Assembly: GCA_023053575.1 (NCBI GenBank)
Contig: JAKZAP010000021.1
Location: 19,654,212 to 19,718,211, forward strand
Origin: Branchinecta lynchi
Taxonomy: Eukaryota; Arthropoda; Branchiopoda; Anostraca; Branchinectidae
Reading direction: 5' to 3'
DNA: 64,000 nt
The notes beneath the pieces are model-generated. The model saw only the letters and a list, made by a program, of their open reading frames with translations, was not told the DNA's origin and made no database searches. The position numbers and the translations under genes are program-made. The number at the start of each line of letters is the position of its first letter. Position 1 is the stretch's first letter. This document shows positions 11,501 to 26,500 of this stretch, in pieces.

Positions 11501-14500
11501 ATAACCGAGCCGTGCCTACTCGTAACAAGTGCCATATGAGCTCGTAGCTCTTGTTTACTTTTGGGAAGGGTAAAGTGAGAATCTGTAGGCTCATTCTAGG
11601 ACTAACATTAAACATAGGTCTATAGTGGATGTCCCAATGTCCTACCAGCAGTTACTTAAAGCTACCACTTCTTACCAAATTCTGTATACCCCATCATATA
11701 ATGCGTGTTCCACCCTACTTACCGTAGTTACTACGCATGACGTCACGAGTTCTAGTTTCTTGGAGTCAAGGATTGGACTCATTTTTACCATTTTCGGCAA
11801 AATATCGTGCCACGGGGTAATATGGCCAATGAAGTAACAGACATTCGTAGTTACAACCCTTACTGCGCTCCCGAGCGTGGTAAGAAAATAGTTGCTGTTA
11901 GTTACCATTTCTGGAAGGTTGAAACGGTCAGCGTAGTAATTTTTCACGTGGTTTGAATGAAAATAGTAACTAGTAGTTACTATCGTTAGTTAGAAGGGTG
12001 GAACACGCTCAGTAGAAAACAACGATACACCTTCCAGAGATTTTCTTTCGGGACGGATCAGGAAGGTGAAGCCAGGCGAAACATGTCTTAAGTCCGAAAT
12101 CTTAAAAGTCCCAAATATGGAAGTATCATAGAGGTAGTACATTTGAGACACACAATGCAAATGCAAATGAATGGTGTAGGAAAAACAGGAATAGTGATTG
12201 ACAATTGTTATTTGGAGGCGAAAGACATCTAAAGGGGTCATCCAGGAACTATTTGAAGAGTTTAATTATCTATCATCACTATCATGGAAATCCGGCATTG
12301 TTTTCTTCAGTAGCCATTGATAAGCATTGTCCAAATAGGTGTAATAAGCTGAAGAGCGATTTACGCGATATTTACATGTTAATACACACGCCAGTTCAAA
12401 TAGTTCTTATTTTGAATATGCTTCACCGGTTTGGCGTTCTTCTCTTTCTGCAGAGCTCTCTGATCGCCTGAAAAATGTCCAAAAGCGAGCAGTGAGAATC
12501 ATTCTTGTTGATGATAATATTTCATATGAAGAGGCTCTCATTAAACTTGACGTTCCTACATTAGCTGAGCGCAGAAATTCTCTTTCAAACAAATTTGGAA
12601 CTAAGATAATGTGTTGTCCCCAGATGGCCCATCTATTCCCCCTCCCTTCCCGTCTTCGGTGTGTCGGTCCGAGAGGAATACTGGCTTTCAGAGGATATGG
12701 AGTTTTCTCCATATCCTGATAATTTTTCTACCCAATTTTTACGTAGTTTCATCCCATCATTTATTTCTGGTCATATCTTGGAAGTATATTAGTAAATTTG
12801 TCTCGTGTCTGTGTATTTGTAAATTTGTATTCCTCTTCTAGCTTTTAGCTATTTGGATTAAACTGGATTGATTGAAAAAATAATAAAAAAAAAAAAAAAA
12901 AAAATAGGAACCGAGATGTTCTTAAAGCACAATGGACACTTCTAATGCTTTACTTTGTATTAAATGCTTCACAACTAAACATTTCCGACTTCCTTTAGAA
13001 GGCGCTACGAAAATCGGCCGTTTTCTTGTTATCCCTTGTCTTTACCTCTCTGGCATTTCGGCGATCCAAATCTTAGGAGCTGGGATATCGTGGCAGGAAA
13101 TTCAAAAACTCCGAGCAATGCTTGATATAAAAGGATATATCTGAGACATCACCAAAGTCTAGCCGCAGATGCAGTTTACCTGATTGTTCTAGTGTTTCAT
13201 CAGAAGTTCCATGGCTTCAAGTGCCTATTAAAAGTTTTTCTTTGTGGAATAGTGTTGTGAAGCTTGATTAGCCTGCTTTATAAAATGGACCAGAATATGC
13301 AATAAGCTTATAAAAAATAACAGAGGTACAAAATCATTCAAAAACAAATAATCTATTCAAATCTGAATTATACAAGCTGATTTATGCATAAAATAAAGAC
13401 CTACTAAGTATTATAAGAAATATCACTTATATCTTTGTCCAAGCTAGTAAATTGAGCATGTACTGGCCTAAAAAATTACGCTTTGAAATATCACAGAGAG
13501 GAAAATGTTGAAAAAGCTGCTGATCTAAGGCGTAAGCATTATTCCTAGGTTGTTACAGAGTGGGATTGGGGTAGTTTGATGTGCCCATTGAACTTTAAGA
13601 ATGCAGCGTTCGGTACACCATTACAATTTGACGCCCAATATATTGTAAAAAGCTATAAAATTTACGGGTGGACAGCATTTGTCCTCGAACCCTCGAACTA
13701 GCAGTAAGCAGTCGTAACAGAACAAAAAGGGTTCTTTGAAGAAAAGTTGTTTCTTCAGCTTCCAACAAAGTAGAACTCTAGTGATTCCCGTGGCAACACT
13801 GACGGTGCTACTCCTTCCCTCGGCCCGCTGGCGAAACCAACCAAGCAATCTGATTGGCTCTGCATAAGGGAGAATCGAGCCGAGCTCCATTTTACTTATT
13901 CGCCTTATTACAGCGCTCCCCGAGGAAAAGAAGAATCTTTCATAAGCTTTATACACCGTAGTACACTTTACAACACCTATTTGGACAAGGCTTGATATGA
14001 GCTTAAACACAATAGTAAATGTCAGTACGTTTGTTTCAACGCTCCTGTTACTCTTCGGAAGCCCTCTCTGAATGTTGGAGGCAATGTTCTCATAACCGAG
14101 GACAAAATTCGATGTCTTGGTATAACAATTGCGCAAACGATGGGAAAGATTTGCGAGGAAGCAGTTAAATCAGCCGCTAAAGGAATTAGATATGGCTACT
14201 GCAAAATTGTGCCGAACCGTTCGAGGTATAGCAGACCTGGGTTTGGGAAGTTATATACTGCCTTTTGCGCACCGTATGTTAACTTCCTTGCTGGATTACA
14301 TACTATAATCAGAAGAAAGGACCTTCGACGCATACGCTCGACATACTTCAGATATCTGAGATTTCTTCTCTACCTACCCCGGCGCAAACGGAACCGCTAT
14401 CTGGTCCGCCGTTTGTTAATTTCCGACCTATTGTTGACGCTTGAAGCCCTCTCCTCTAATTTGTGTTCGCCGATTGGAAAATTACCTGTCCACGATCCCA

Positions 14501-17500
14501 TCAACGTGATTCTAAATTAGTGAACCTTTATGGAAAATATTTGTTGAGTTTTCTGCGATTATTTTATATTTCTTTATCTTTTTTTACTGCACTTACGCCC
14601 TTGGGCAGTGCGTCATAAATTCATTCATTCATTCACAACAATACAAATTTTCTCGGGACACTCGTACCGCATTAATTTTGGCATTCTGTCTTTACAGAAG
14701 TTGAGGCAGACCGCCGTCATTTTGAACCGGACTCCAACCAAGGTGGAACAGCTCTCACCGAAAGCCGATACAAAGTTGGAACCGGAACCGGATAATCCCG
14801 AGTTGGCGCGGTATTTGAACCGGACATATTGGGAGAATAAAGCAACCTCTCGACCGGATGCGACTGTTACTACCAACCAGGCTGGTGCAATTGCTGTCGA
14901 TGCCAAGAAGACGACTGCAGAGACACCTAGTGCCAGAGTTACTGAGGTGAGTCTTGTCATACTTTCAATCACAACTCTAGCTAGAAAGGATTTTTTCAAT
15001 ATTAAATGGTTAAGAAACACCGTGCTTCCAAAATACAAATACTTGCCTCGTGAAATTAGCGATTTTGTTATCGGTGCTTGTTGACTTGTCCCAAATACTC
15101 TATCCAACTAAGTCCAAAACACGCCAGTGATCCTCGGGAAGAACGAGAAAACGTAGCACTAACGATTCAAAGTCAACAACTCAATCCTGTATCAACCAAT
15201 CACGGCGATATTTGGGAGCAGCTGTGATACCGCTTCCGGCTCTTTCGCTAGGTACAGGGCAATTGTGCATCGGCAAGAAGAATTAGTCATCAAGAGTATA
15301 GACAGTGATAGATAGATAGATAGATTTGTTAATTGCTAAGCAGCCCGAGGGCCATGGCAACAAAAAATCACAAAAAAAGTATCACATACTATAAGAAAAC
15401 CCACAAAACAAAACAACACAAAAGAGAGAAGCTCCTCCTTAATCTTTCTCTTTTCTAATAACCGTTTTCAACATTTCTTTGTTATTTCTCTAATCCAAAA
15501 ATCTACTTCTATGTTCCATCGCTGTCCTCAGGAATCGCCCCAGTCTCTTAATCGTATTAAAACATTCATTCCTAACAACTCTAATTAACCATTTGATGTG
15601 GTTTCGAGGGTGGGGGATAAGGCTAGACCTGGTGGACAGCGTGGAAATCCTCTGGAGATTTCCACTCTCAAAACCAATCAACAAAACGAGGGGGTGGGGA
15701 CCGATGTCCTAGGCAGCCTATGGCTCAAACGCACCGTGCTCTTCTCTCTCAAAATAACGAAATGTATACTTCTCAGTAATAAAACAAAAGGTCTTCTCTC
15801 TCCAAGAACTTAAGCAAAGATGTCTGCCGGAGATGATCAAGAGCGTGTTCACCCTTCTAACAATAGTTACTATTTCCGTTCCATCCTCACGAAAAGTTAC
15901 TACGCTGACTGTTCCAACCTTGTCGGAATAGTAACTAATACTTACTATTTGCTTACCATGCTCGGGAGCGTAGTAAGCGTAGTTACTACGCATATCTGTA
16001 ACGTGATTGGTCGGATTCACCCATGGCGTGAGATTCTGCTGGAAAATAGAAAAATCGTTCCAGCATTGACGGCAAAAAGCCAGAATTCGTGGCGTCATGC
16101 GTAACTACGGTAAGTAGGGTGGGACACGCTCCAAGTGATCATCGTGATGAATCAACCGTTTTCTTCCGGGTAACAGACAATTAGAGACATACGTCATCTA
16201 TCAGCAATAACGTGAACTTATTGCCTGCCTAGATGGCGTATGTGTTTACACCTTGGTTGGGAATGATAAAATATGATGTAGCTGAAGGCACAACACCATT
16301 CTTCATCAAACTCACTCACCCGTACTGTTGTTTCCTCCATTCACTCAGCTCCATGCACTCGCAAACCACGTGAACCAAACTCTCATTCTCGCATCCGCAC
16401 ATCGGACAAAAGCAAGGACCGGATTTCTGCCTAAAATTACAGGATCACTTGGTATTTCCATCATGTTTTCAATCTAGTAATAACAACCTCAAACTTTGAA
16501 TGTCCCTGTGATATTAGTTATCCAAAAAATGATAGAAATATCTTGAAAGAAAGATCTACTTTTCTTCTTTTTTTCCCAATATTTTTCATTCTGACCTATC
16601 GTGATAGTATTCCCAGATGAGATCTATTTCCGTCATGGCAGATCTTCTTACTGAAAATTCTGATTTCTTATTCAAAATACTCTTATCCCATTGGCTACTT
16701 AAAAGTCTTGAATCTGATTTTCTGGTTTTCATCTTTTTTTATACCTCAGCAGCAACATTTTCAGCATCATCATCAGCACCATGTGCTTTCAAATTACGTA
16801 CGGCACATGCCCGGAAATAAAAACAGACGGAAATAGAGTGTGATCCTGTATATATTGAGACGTAAAAGGTATTTCAAAACTGTGCGCGGCGTGGTTAAAA
16901 AAGTCCAAAACACAAGATGGAACTGTTAACCTACGAAATCTTTTCAGATTAAAAACAGAATAGAAGTAAAAAATTATTTCTGTTCATAGTAATTAGCCTC
17001 ATCGCCATCTTTGTGAACCAGTCGACCTGCGGCTTTACACCAAACATTGTCAATCCACTCAATTGTTTGCTTTGTTTCAGTCATCAATCAATCAGATCAA
17101 ATAACACTAAGGAATAGCGCCAAGACCAATGCTTTCCATTCATCAGAAACGGGCCTTACTCGTAGAGCCGCGGCGCCCTCTACGCTCGGGACATTCAAAT
17201 CGAGACAAACTTGCGGGTTGGAAAATTTCTAGTACAGCTAAGATGCGGTCTGCAAACATCGAAGTAACAGGGGAGGTTGTATCTTATTTTTTCCCTATAA
17301 GTCTGAAGTTATCGGAGCCAGCGCTGGTGCACGTCTGATGGAGTTTCAGTAGGGACGTTTTCTATCGCTAGTCCTGCTAGTATCGCTGCTATTTGAGTGT
17401 GTGTCACTTTTTTGAAGCTTTGGTGCTACTCCCTGCCTAGTGTTATTTTGCTCCAACCAAGAAGGTGTAGGAGCTACACGGTGAACAAAAAAATCTTGCA

Positions 17501-20500
17501 CTACTTGCTACTGGATTAATCATGTCTCTAAAAAGATAATCTTATCTCTAAATCGGATTAATCTTATCTCAGTAGAGATAAGATCAATCCCAGTAGCAAA
17601 TACTGCAGTTAACTTTTATTCCTACTCCAAGAAACTTTTACAGTGTATTAGGACATTCTTTCAGTCTTATTCATTTTATGTGTGCTTGTGATGTTTGGGG
17701 ATTAAGGGAGGACATTTGTAAGAGAGGAGTTCATGGGAGGACTGGTTGTTGAAAGGTATGCGGAGTAGGTGTTTCCTTAGTTTGAGAAACCTGGTGAGGT
17801 TCCGCAGACTCGCTAGTTTACACAGGGAAAAGCATTTGAGTGGTGTTTAGTGTGGTGCAGTAGTGTGTTAAAGTTTAACTAAAAAGGGCCTAGGTAGGAA
17901 AATTTCGTTACCCATCACTTATTCACTTCTCCGCCATCCACGAATAACCGATTTTCAAATAGTGAAATTTCCTTGTCTAATTTGTATACTCTATGCGCTT
18001 GTATCTGTGTTGTATGCCCGACGAAAAGATTTACGAAAAATTAGTGTTCACGAAATGAGCTAACTTCCGTAAGCTGATCTCTGGCCACTGAAACGCCTCG
18101 TATGTATTGAGATTAAATTTGTCTGCGTCATAGTAGAAATTTGCGTTGTGAGGACGAACGAGATATTCTGATCGTCATTCTAGAGCAAATAGTGAAAAAA
18201 ACAACAAAAAAACTTAACACACTCCAAAAAAATATAGTGTATATAGTTTTAAAGTTTAACTGAAAAGGGCTTAGGTAGGACAATTTCGTTACCCATCACT
18301 TATTCACTTCTCCGCTATCCACGAATAACTGATTTTCAAATAGTGGAATTTCCTTGTCTAATTTGTATACTCTATGCGCTTGTATCTATGCTGTATGCTC
18401 GACGAAAACGATTTACGAAAAATTAGTGTTCACGAAATGAGCTAACTTCCGTAAGCTGATCACTGGCCACTGACACGCCTCGTATGTATTGAAATTAAAT
18501 TTGTCTGCGTCATAGTAGAAATTTGCGTTGTGAAGACGAACGTAGGTATTCTGATCGTCATTCTAGAGCAAATAGTGAAAAAAAAAAAATTAACACACTC
18601 CAAAAAAATATAGTGTATTCAGTTAAATGATACAAAAATAAGTTGGCTTTTCAGTTAAACTTTAACATTTATTTTTTGGCGTTTGTTTGTTATGGCCCTT
18701 GAGCTTTTAATATGAATAAACATCATATCATATCATTTGAACTTTAAAAGAACCACGCCTTCTCGTATTTCAGAAGTACCAGAACGGCGAGACGGACTAC
18801 ATCGACGACTTTGCACTGAACCTTCGGAATCAAATTGAAATGTTCGTGAACCGAATGAAGTCGAACTCAAGCCGAGGACGCCACATTGCCAACGACACGT
18901 CGGTCCAGACGATATTTATGAACATTACCACCATGCACGCCCAGCTACTTCAGCATATACAAGAGCTTGATCAGAAAAGAGGTAAGTACTTAAACACGTC
19001 GTTTGTCGAAATACCAAATGGAAGTTGGAATGTGCTGATTAGAGTGGAATGGATTAGAGCGTGGGTCATTTTTTTAAAGTCTCGGCGCTACTTTGTGATT
19101 CATGGAAAGCTTACTTCCTAGTCAGAGCAAAATAACACTATGGAGTAGCGCCAATACTTCAAAAAGTGACACACTCTAATAGCAGCGGCACTCGCAGCAC
19201 TAGTGATAGAGAACGTCCATATTGAAACTCATTCAGTTGTGCATCATCGCCGGCTCCAATAACTGAATTTTCTGAACAAATAAAAAAAAGTGATATAACT
19301 TCCCTGTGTCCCCGGTCTGTCTAGACCAGATATCAGCTTTTCTTAGAAATTTCTAAATCACGAGTTTATCTCGCTTTAAATGCCACAAGCGTGATGAGTG
19401 GCGCTACTAGTATGGCCCGTTTGCAACGCATGGCGTTGGTCTTGGTTGGAAGAACAAGTATAAACCCTACATAAATTATTGACAAAGCAAGACCGGATCT
19501 TGTCAAAGTGATGGGAGTTTGAGGGGGTTTGCCGGAATTCCGGTGATAACCAATTAAGATACTTCCAGATTTGCTGAGATGACGAAACTTGGCACCTATA
19601 TTAAGACCAGCCCTGAGCATTTCTAGCCGAGGGAAACTATGCACAAACGTCTCTAACCCCAACGTCTAATTCAGCCTGCCCTAAAAATGCAATTCCAGCC
19701 GAGGGATAGCCGAAAGAACTCTGCGCAATAGTCTCCAACCATGACATCCTGCCCAACCAGCCCTAAAAATGCATATCTAGCCGAGGGAACTGTGCATAAC
19801 TGTCTGTAAACGCGATTTCCGGTCCAGCCTGCCATAAAAAACGCGTTTCTACTCGAGGGAACTATTCACAAGTGTCTCCAACCGTGACATCTGCCCAGTC
19901 AGCTCTAAAAACGCATTTCTAGTCGTGTGACTGTGCAAAGCTGTCTCTAACCGTTAGCTGCGGTCCTGCTTTCCATAAGATAAGATAAGATAAGATTTAT
20001 TTCCGGAAAAGCACAAAGGGCCATGGAAACAAGAAAACAACACAAAAACAAAACCATAGCCGCAACCACTATTTACAAAAAACTTTCCCTGTGAATCATG
20101 GCTACCTTTAGGAATCTTCCCAAATTTCTTATATCTCTAAAACTTCTACTTTTCAAAAAAAATTTAAACCTTTCCTCCCCCCAAATCATTTCCCCAAATA
20201 TTTCCTTCCTCAGGTCTTTTAACTCCTGACACTCACACATTAAATGGAATATACATTCATTAATTTTACCACACATCGGGCAAAAGTAAGGACCACGGAG
20301 CACTCTAACCTTACCCAAATATTTCCTTCTTAGTCCTACCGGTAAACAATCTGCCCTCAGGCTAATTATAAGTTGAATTTGGTCTAAAGGAATTCCCGCC
20401 TTGAAATAAACTTCTTCCCCCCATGTCTCCTTGGCTACAGCATAAAACCTCAGGGAATCCGAAGCAGCCAGCCTACACTGCCAATCTTGCACCTCCTGTT

Positions 20501-23500
20501 CTCTTAGCCTACTCTCCACTTTTTTCGCAATACTTCCTATGTTATCCCACCCTTTTCCCTCATTCCAAATATAAGATAATCCTGTACTATCTAAAATTGC
20601 CTTAATCTGCTGCGACCATGACTCCTTTGATTTATCTCTCAACGACTCCAAATACGCCGCCTTCATAGGCCTCACTCTTGGCAATGCTATGATTTTTTCC
20701 CACAGACGAATCATACTTACTAACCGATAACTCCTTAACAAAGAAAGTCCTAAGTTACCTTTTACTACCAACGTACTAGTCTTACTACTAATTCCTAGTA
20801 TTCTTTTAAAATAACATAATTGTACCTGTTCGAACTTTTGACATTGGCTATATCCCCAAATTTCAGCTGCATAATGCATGGCTGAAACTACTTTCGAAAA
20901 AAATACTTGTTTATGCATCCTTAAATTTACTATCGCCTTTATTTGGGTTTTTAACAATATATTTACACACCGTTTTCCTTTTGCTAGGCTTGATTCTACA
21001 TGCTTACCATATTTTCCTTTTGCCGATAGTTTAAACCCCAAATAAATAAACTCCTCTTTATAATCAATCTCTTTCCCTTCAAAAATAACTTTATCCTTAT
21101 TTACTTTCCCTCCTTTTCGAAAACACATCACTGCCGTTTTTTTACCATTCAGTGTCAGTGTTTTACTTGTTAAATACTCACTTACCTTATCCATCAAAAT
21201 CTGTAAATTTTCTTTAGAATCAGCAATAAGTGCCACATCATCTGCAAACAACAATGCACATAACGTAACAATATCTACCGATACCATAGGCGCCATTCTT
21301 GCTTTCAAATATTCATCCAAATCGTTTATGTACAATGAGAACAATTTTGGTGACAGGCTACAACCTTGCTTTACCCCCAGTTTTGACACGAACTCCCTAG
21401 AAAATTTCCCTGCCACTTTTACCACTAATTTTGTTAGACTATATATTTCTATTAAAATTACAATAAACGGTTGTGGCAAACCTATTTCAATCAACTTTCT
21501 CATCAATAATTGTGTTGCGAGAGCAACACTTTGGTTTTGTCCTCGTTTTTTTTTTTTTTTTTTTTTTTTCCTATGACTCCGATTTCATTTTATTCCTGGT
21601 AACTGAGAAGGGTCTAACCTGTGCGGTTTTTACGGAAAGTGTGGACCTTAGGCCGGATTGATGAATATGACATTAGATTTTGGAAAGCTCCGTAGAACTC
21701 TTGCCTGGGGCCAATAAGGATGGTTTTTGCTTGTCCTCGAGCCAGAGCCTACGGTTTGCAAAATGAAGTGGAGTTGTATAGCCTATGTCAGAGAGGACTA
21801 TCTGAAGTTGTGTAGCGAACCTTTCGTTTCATCAAAAGATGTTTCTGCTTTCGAGTGGAAAGCTCCGTTCTAGCACGCAAGCAGGCAGGCACCAGTTTCA
21901 AATTGAAGATGGACTAAAATCTATAAGTGTTAAATATATGCGGCAGTTACCCGGCCCCACAGCCAACATATCTTCCTTTGAGTGATAAATAGAAAAATCT
22001 ACAGAGACAAAAAAGTGGCTTTTTCCCACGGGTCCGAAAGTGCTGCCATCTATTGTTTCTGTCCACGTCTGCGACGATTTCAGTTGAGTTTATAATTTTT
22101 TTTTTTTGCACTTTGGTTTGTGGTAGAGTAACGGTATCAGATGTGCCTCTTAAACTTTAAAAGTTCTCTCATTGCTAAAGAAACTAGAGCTTATCCTTTG
22201 CTCCTTTCTAAGTCGTGACGTTAGAAAGTTGGCCTACGGCAAAAAAGTCAACTTTTGAACTAAGACAGGTAGAATTTTTTTGTTCGACGGCAATCGATAG
22301 CCATTGATGAGCTGATCAAAGTATATGTCATCCATTTTTTGGTACAAAAATTCCTTCATGAGATACACCAGTTTGAAAATTTCAAAGGGGTTGACAATTT
22401 CATAGTAAGGTACATTGAAACCAAAAATAGGCGTTACCAGTTATGATACATATAGGGGACTTTTAAGCAACAGTCGACTGTTAGCCCATAATCATCTTCG
22501 GTAATGAGGGGTTTGCAGCTTTTGCTAGTTGGTATACCTGTTATTTGTTTCCGGTGTATTCGATGGTAAGAACAATTTGGTTCCCAATGGTAAGATACGC
22601 AAGGGACTTGTAAGTAATAATCGGCTGTTATGCTACAATCATCTTCTGCGATGATGGGTTTGCAGCTTTTGCCAGCTGGTGTACCCATTATTTGTTTCCG
22701 GTTAACTTAATGTATATCACGGGAGAGGGACTTGTAAGTAGGAATCGGTTCACGAGGGGCTAGGAATTTTTGCAAATGGGTGCACATTGTATTCGATTTC
22801 TATAAATCTGACGGTGAGAAAGTTTGTGTCGATGGTCTATCAATGTAACCGAGGATTAACTGTTTACACAACGGATACAAACGAAAATGTAAAGCAATGA
22901 GGTAGTTTCATAATAATTAATAGTGTCATCTATGGTATTTAATCCGAAAAGTTACGGATAGCTTTCTATTACCAACTAGATTATATAGGATATTGTTCCA
23001 AGTTTTCATCCGTCACGATGTCTACGATTGAAAAGGATAAAGTACAACTGACTGCAAAGTTAATTTAGTCCCTTCTTCCTATATTATTTTGTTGTTGTTT
23101 TTACAACGCTGAAGAATACCTTTTGATCATATGATTAATTTTTTTAGAACATCCCGTTTAAAAAGCTTATGCTATAATCATCTTCAGCGATGAGGGGCTT
23201 GCAACTTTTGATAGCTGGTATATCCATTATTTGTTTCCGGTGAATTTGATGTCAATCACGGGAGACGGACTTGTAAGTAAGAATCGGTTCACGAGGGGCT
23301 AGAAATTTTTGAAAATGGTGCACATTGTATTCGATTTCTGTAAATATGACAGTAAGAAAGTTTGTATCGATGGTCTATCGCTATAACCTAGGATTAACTG
23401 TTTACGCAACGGGTACAAACGATACGGTAATGTAAAACAATAAGGTAATTTCTTTGTAATAATTAATAGTGTCATCTATGGTATTTTAATCCTGAAAAGT

Positions 23501-26500
23501 TACGGATAGCTTTATAATATCAACTAGATCATATAAGATATTGTTCCAAGTTTTCATCCGTCACGATATCTACGATTGAAAAGGACAAAGTTCAACTTCG
23601 ACGGCAATCGATAGCCGCTGATGAGCTGATAAAAGTATATGACATCCATTTTTTGGTAAAAAAAATTCCTTTATGAGATACACCAGTTTGAAAGTTTCAA
23701 CGGGTTGACAACTTCAGTAGTAAGGTACACACTGAAACCAAAAATAGGCGATACCAGTTGTGAGACATTTAGGGGACTTGTACGCGACAGGCGACTGTTA
23801 GCTCATAATCATCTTCGGCAATGAGGGGTTTGCAGCTCTCGCTAGTTGGCGTACCTGTCATTTGATGAACAATTTGGTTCCCAAATGTAAAACATGGACT
23901 TGTAAGTAAGATCGGTTCACGAGGGGCTAGAAATGTTTGAAAATTGGTGCACATTGTATTCGATTTCTGTAAATATGACAGTAAGAAAGTTTGTATCGAT
24001 GGTCTATCGCTATAACCTAGGATTAACTGTTTACGCAACGGGTACAAACGATACGGTAATGTAAAACAATAAGGTAGTTTTGTAATAATTAATAGTGTCA
24101 TCTATGGTATTTTAATCCTGAAACGTTACGGAGAGCTTTGCGCATGTAGCCAAGGTAACTGTGAACTGTGAGAGAACTCTACACAACCGTTATGTCCGGT
24201 ACAGCCTGCCATAAAAATGCATTTCTAGCCGAAAGAGCTTTGCACATGTAGCCAAGGTAACTGTGCATAACTGTCTCTAAACGCGAAACGCGTTTTATGG
24301 AAAGCAGGACCGGGCGAACTCGTGGTTAGAGACAGCTTTGCACAGTTACCACGACTATAGAAATGAATTTTTAAGGCTGGTTGGACAGGATGTCACGGTT
24401 GGAAAGTAGAAACGTGTCTTATGGCAGGCTGGACCGGAAATCGCGTTTACCGACAGTTCTGCACAGTTACCTCGTCCAGAAATGCATTTTTAGGGCTGGG
24501 TGGACAGGATGTCATGGTTGGAGATACTTGTGCATAGCTCTATCGGCTAGAAACGCGTTTTTATGGCAGGCTGTACCGGACATAACGCTTGTGCCTAGTC
24601 TCTCGTCTAGAAACGCGTGTTATGGCAGGCTGAACCGTAAATCGCGTTTAGAGACAGTTATGCACAGTTCCCTCGGCTAGAAATGCATTTTTAGAACTGG
24701 TTTGACAGGATGGCATGGGTAGGGACACTTGTAAACAGTCCTCTCGGCTAGAAACGCATTTTACAGCAGGCTGGACCGGATTTCGCAGTTCCCTTTGCTA
24801 GAAATGCATTTGCTAGAAAGCGCAAGCGACACCTGGCTGTGTTTTGCACTTCGCTATTTTTCGTGCGCATTATTCTCCCGACGAGTGTTCGCGTATCATG
24901 CTGTTGATGCGTAAAACTTTTTACCTGAAAATGGCCGAGTTTTTCTAGAAGTGTATCAGCAATAAATATCCCGTGGAATACGCTGTGAAGGGACATTATA
25001 GTAGGAGAGTGAAATTTAAAGGACCCTTCTTTCTTATATTATCCCTACCTCCGTTATGGAATTATATAAGCTTCAGGAACCCCGCCCTTCGCCATTGTTT
25101 CGTTTTGTACCTACGACTTCTTCCGCCGAGCCGGGTGAGCAAGTCAAGCAATGAACACTTCGTCGAAAGTTCAAAGGTCCGCCGACAGTATTCATTTATA
25201 AATCAACTTATAAGAATTTGCCCGCCCACAGTGGCCTGTCTCGTTTGCTCTAGTTTCTAGTGCTTTTTGTTTTGTGAAGTGCTTGTTTTGTTTCTTTTAT
25301 TGATACTCCGCTTTGATCTTTTTGTAGCGGGTCAAAAATAAATTATTATTATTATTATTATTATTTAAGGACCCCTCGCACTATTTACTCTTCAACTCAT
25401 AGTATTTCAACATATTTGAATACTTCAAACTAGGCTGTGCTTTCAACAAATAACCCACGGTTTTGCTGTTTCAAGCCTTTTCCGAGACCCGTTGACTCGT
25501 AGCGAAAACAGGGAAACAGTTTACATAATCAGTTTTTGGAGTCCCAAAACGGTAAGTGGAGGGATACCTGTGACATCGCAACAGTTGTCCGTCTGTCCGC
25601 ACGATAACTCTCGAATGGATTGGGGTATTTTGATGAAACTTGGTGGGAGGATCCTTTGGGTCAAAGTACAGGTCAGGTTCGAAGATAGGCTCTGTAGCAC
25701 TATATTTGAGGGTGGGGGAGGGGTTTCAAATTAAGGGACACAAAAAATATTTTTTAAAAGCTATTGAGATAGTCGATATAGGGGTAAGGAGACGGGCTGA
25801 ATTCGAATATGAAATTTATTTTCTCGCTGGACAAATGGTTCGGCCGTAATCCGGCAAAACCGGAAATTTGTTAAAAGTAAAAGTTTTATTTAAATTTGAC
25901 GTTTGATTTTCCGGTAAGAAGACATGCTGAATTCGTATCTGACAATCATATTCTCGCCGGACGTATAGATCGCTCGGAATTCGGAAAATTTGTGAAAAGT
26001 AAAAGTTTAATATGAAAGTTGATTAGAGGTTCGATATAGAGGCAAGGAGACGTGCTGAGTCCAAATATGAAATTTATTTTCTCGCCGGACAATTGGTTCT
26101 GCCGGAATCGGGCAAAAACCGGAGAATTTGTTAAAACTAAAAGTTTTATTTAAATTTGATAAGATGTTTGATTTTCGGGTAAGAAGACATGCTGAATTCG
26201 TATCTGACAATCATGTTCTCACCGGACGTATAGATCTCTCGGAATCCGGCTGAAACCGGAAAATTTTTTAAGAGTAAAAGTTCAATCTGAAGTTGATTAG
26301 ATGTTGAATATCAGGTAAGGAGACATGCTGAATTCTTTTTTTTAGCTTCAGTTTTTTGCAAGACAAGTAGGTTGTCCGGAATCCGGCCGAAACCGGAAGT
26401 TGGGCAGAAGTAAGGAAGGAAGGGGATAAGACGTAGGCTGTAGGGTAAAACACATGCTATCTGAATATTTGACAGCGCAAAACGGATATCTGAATATATC

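Noticed and set aside
13621..14136. 171-codon - strand frame as a gene
   Set aside because: Its first part is antisense to the retrotransposon beginning about 13990, and the rest has no recognisable domain.
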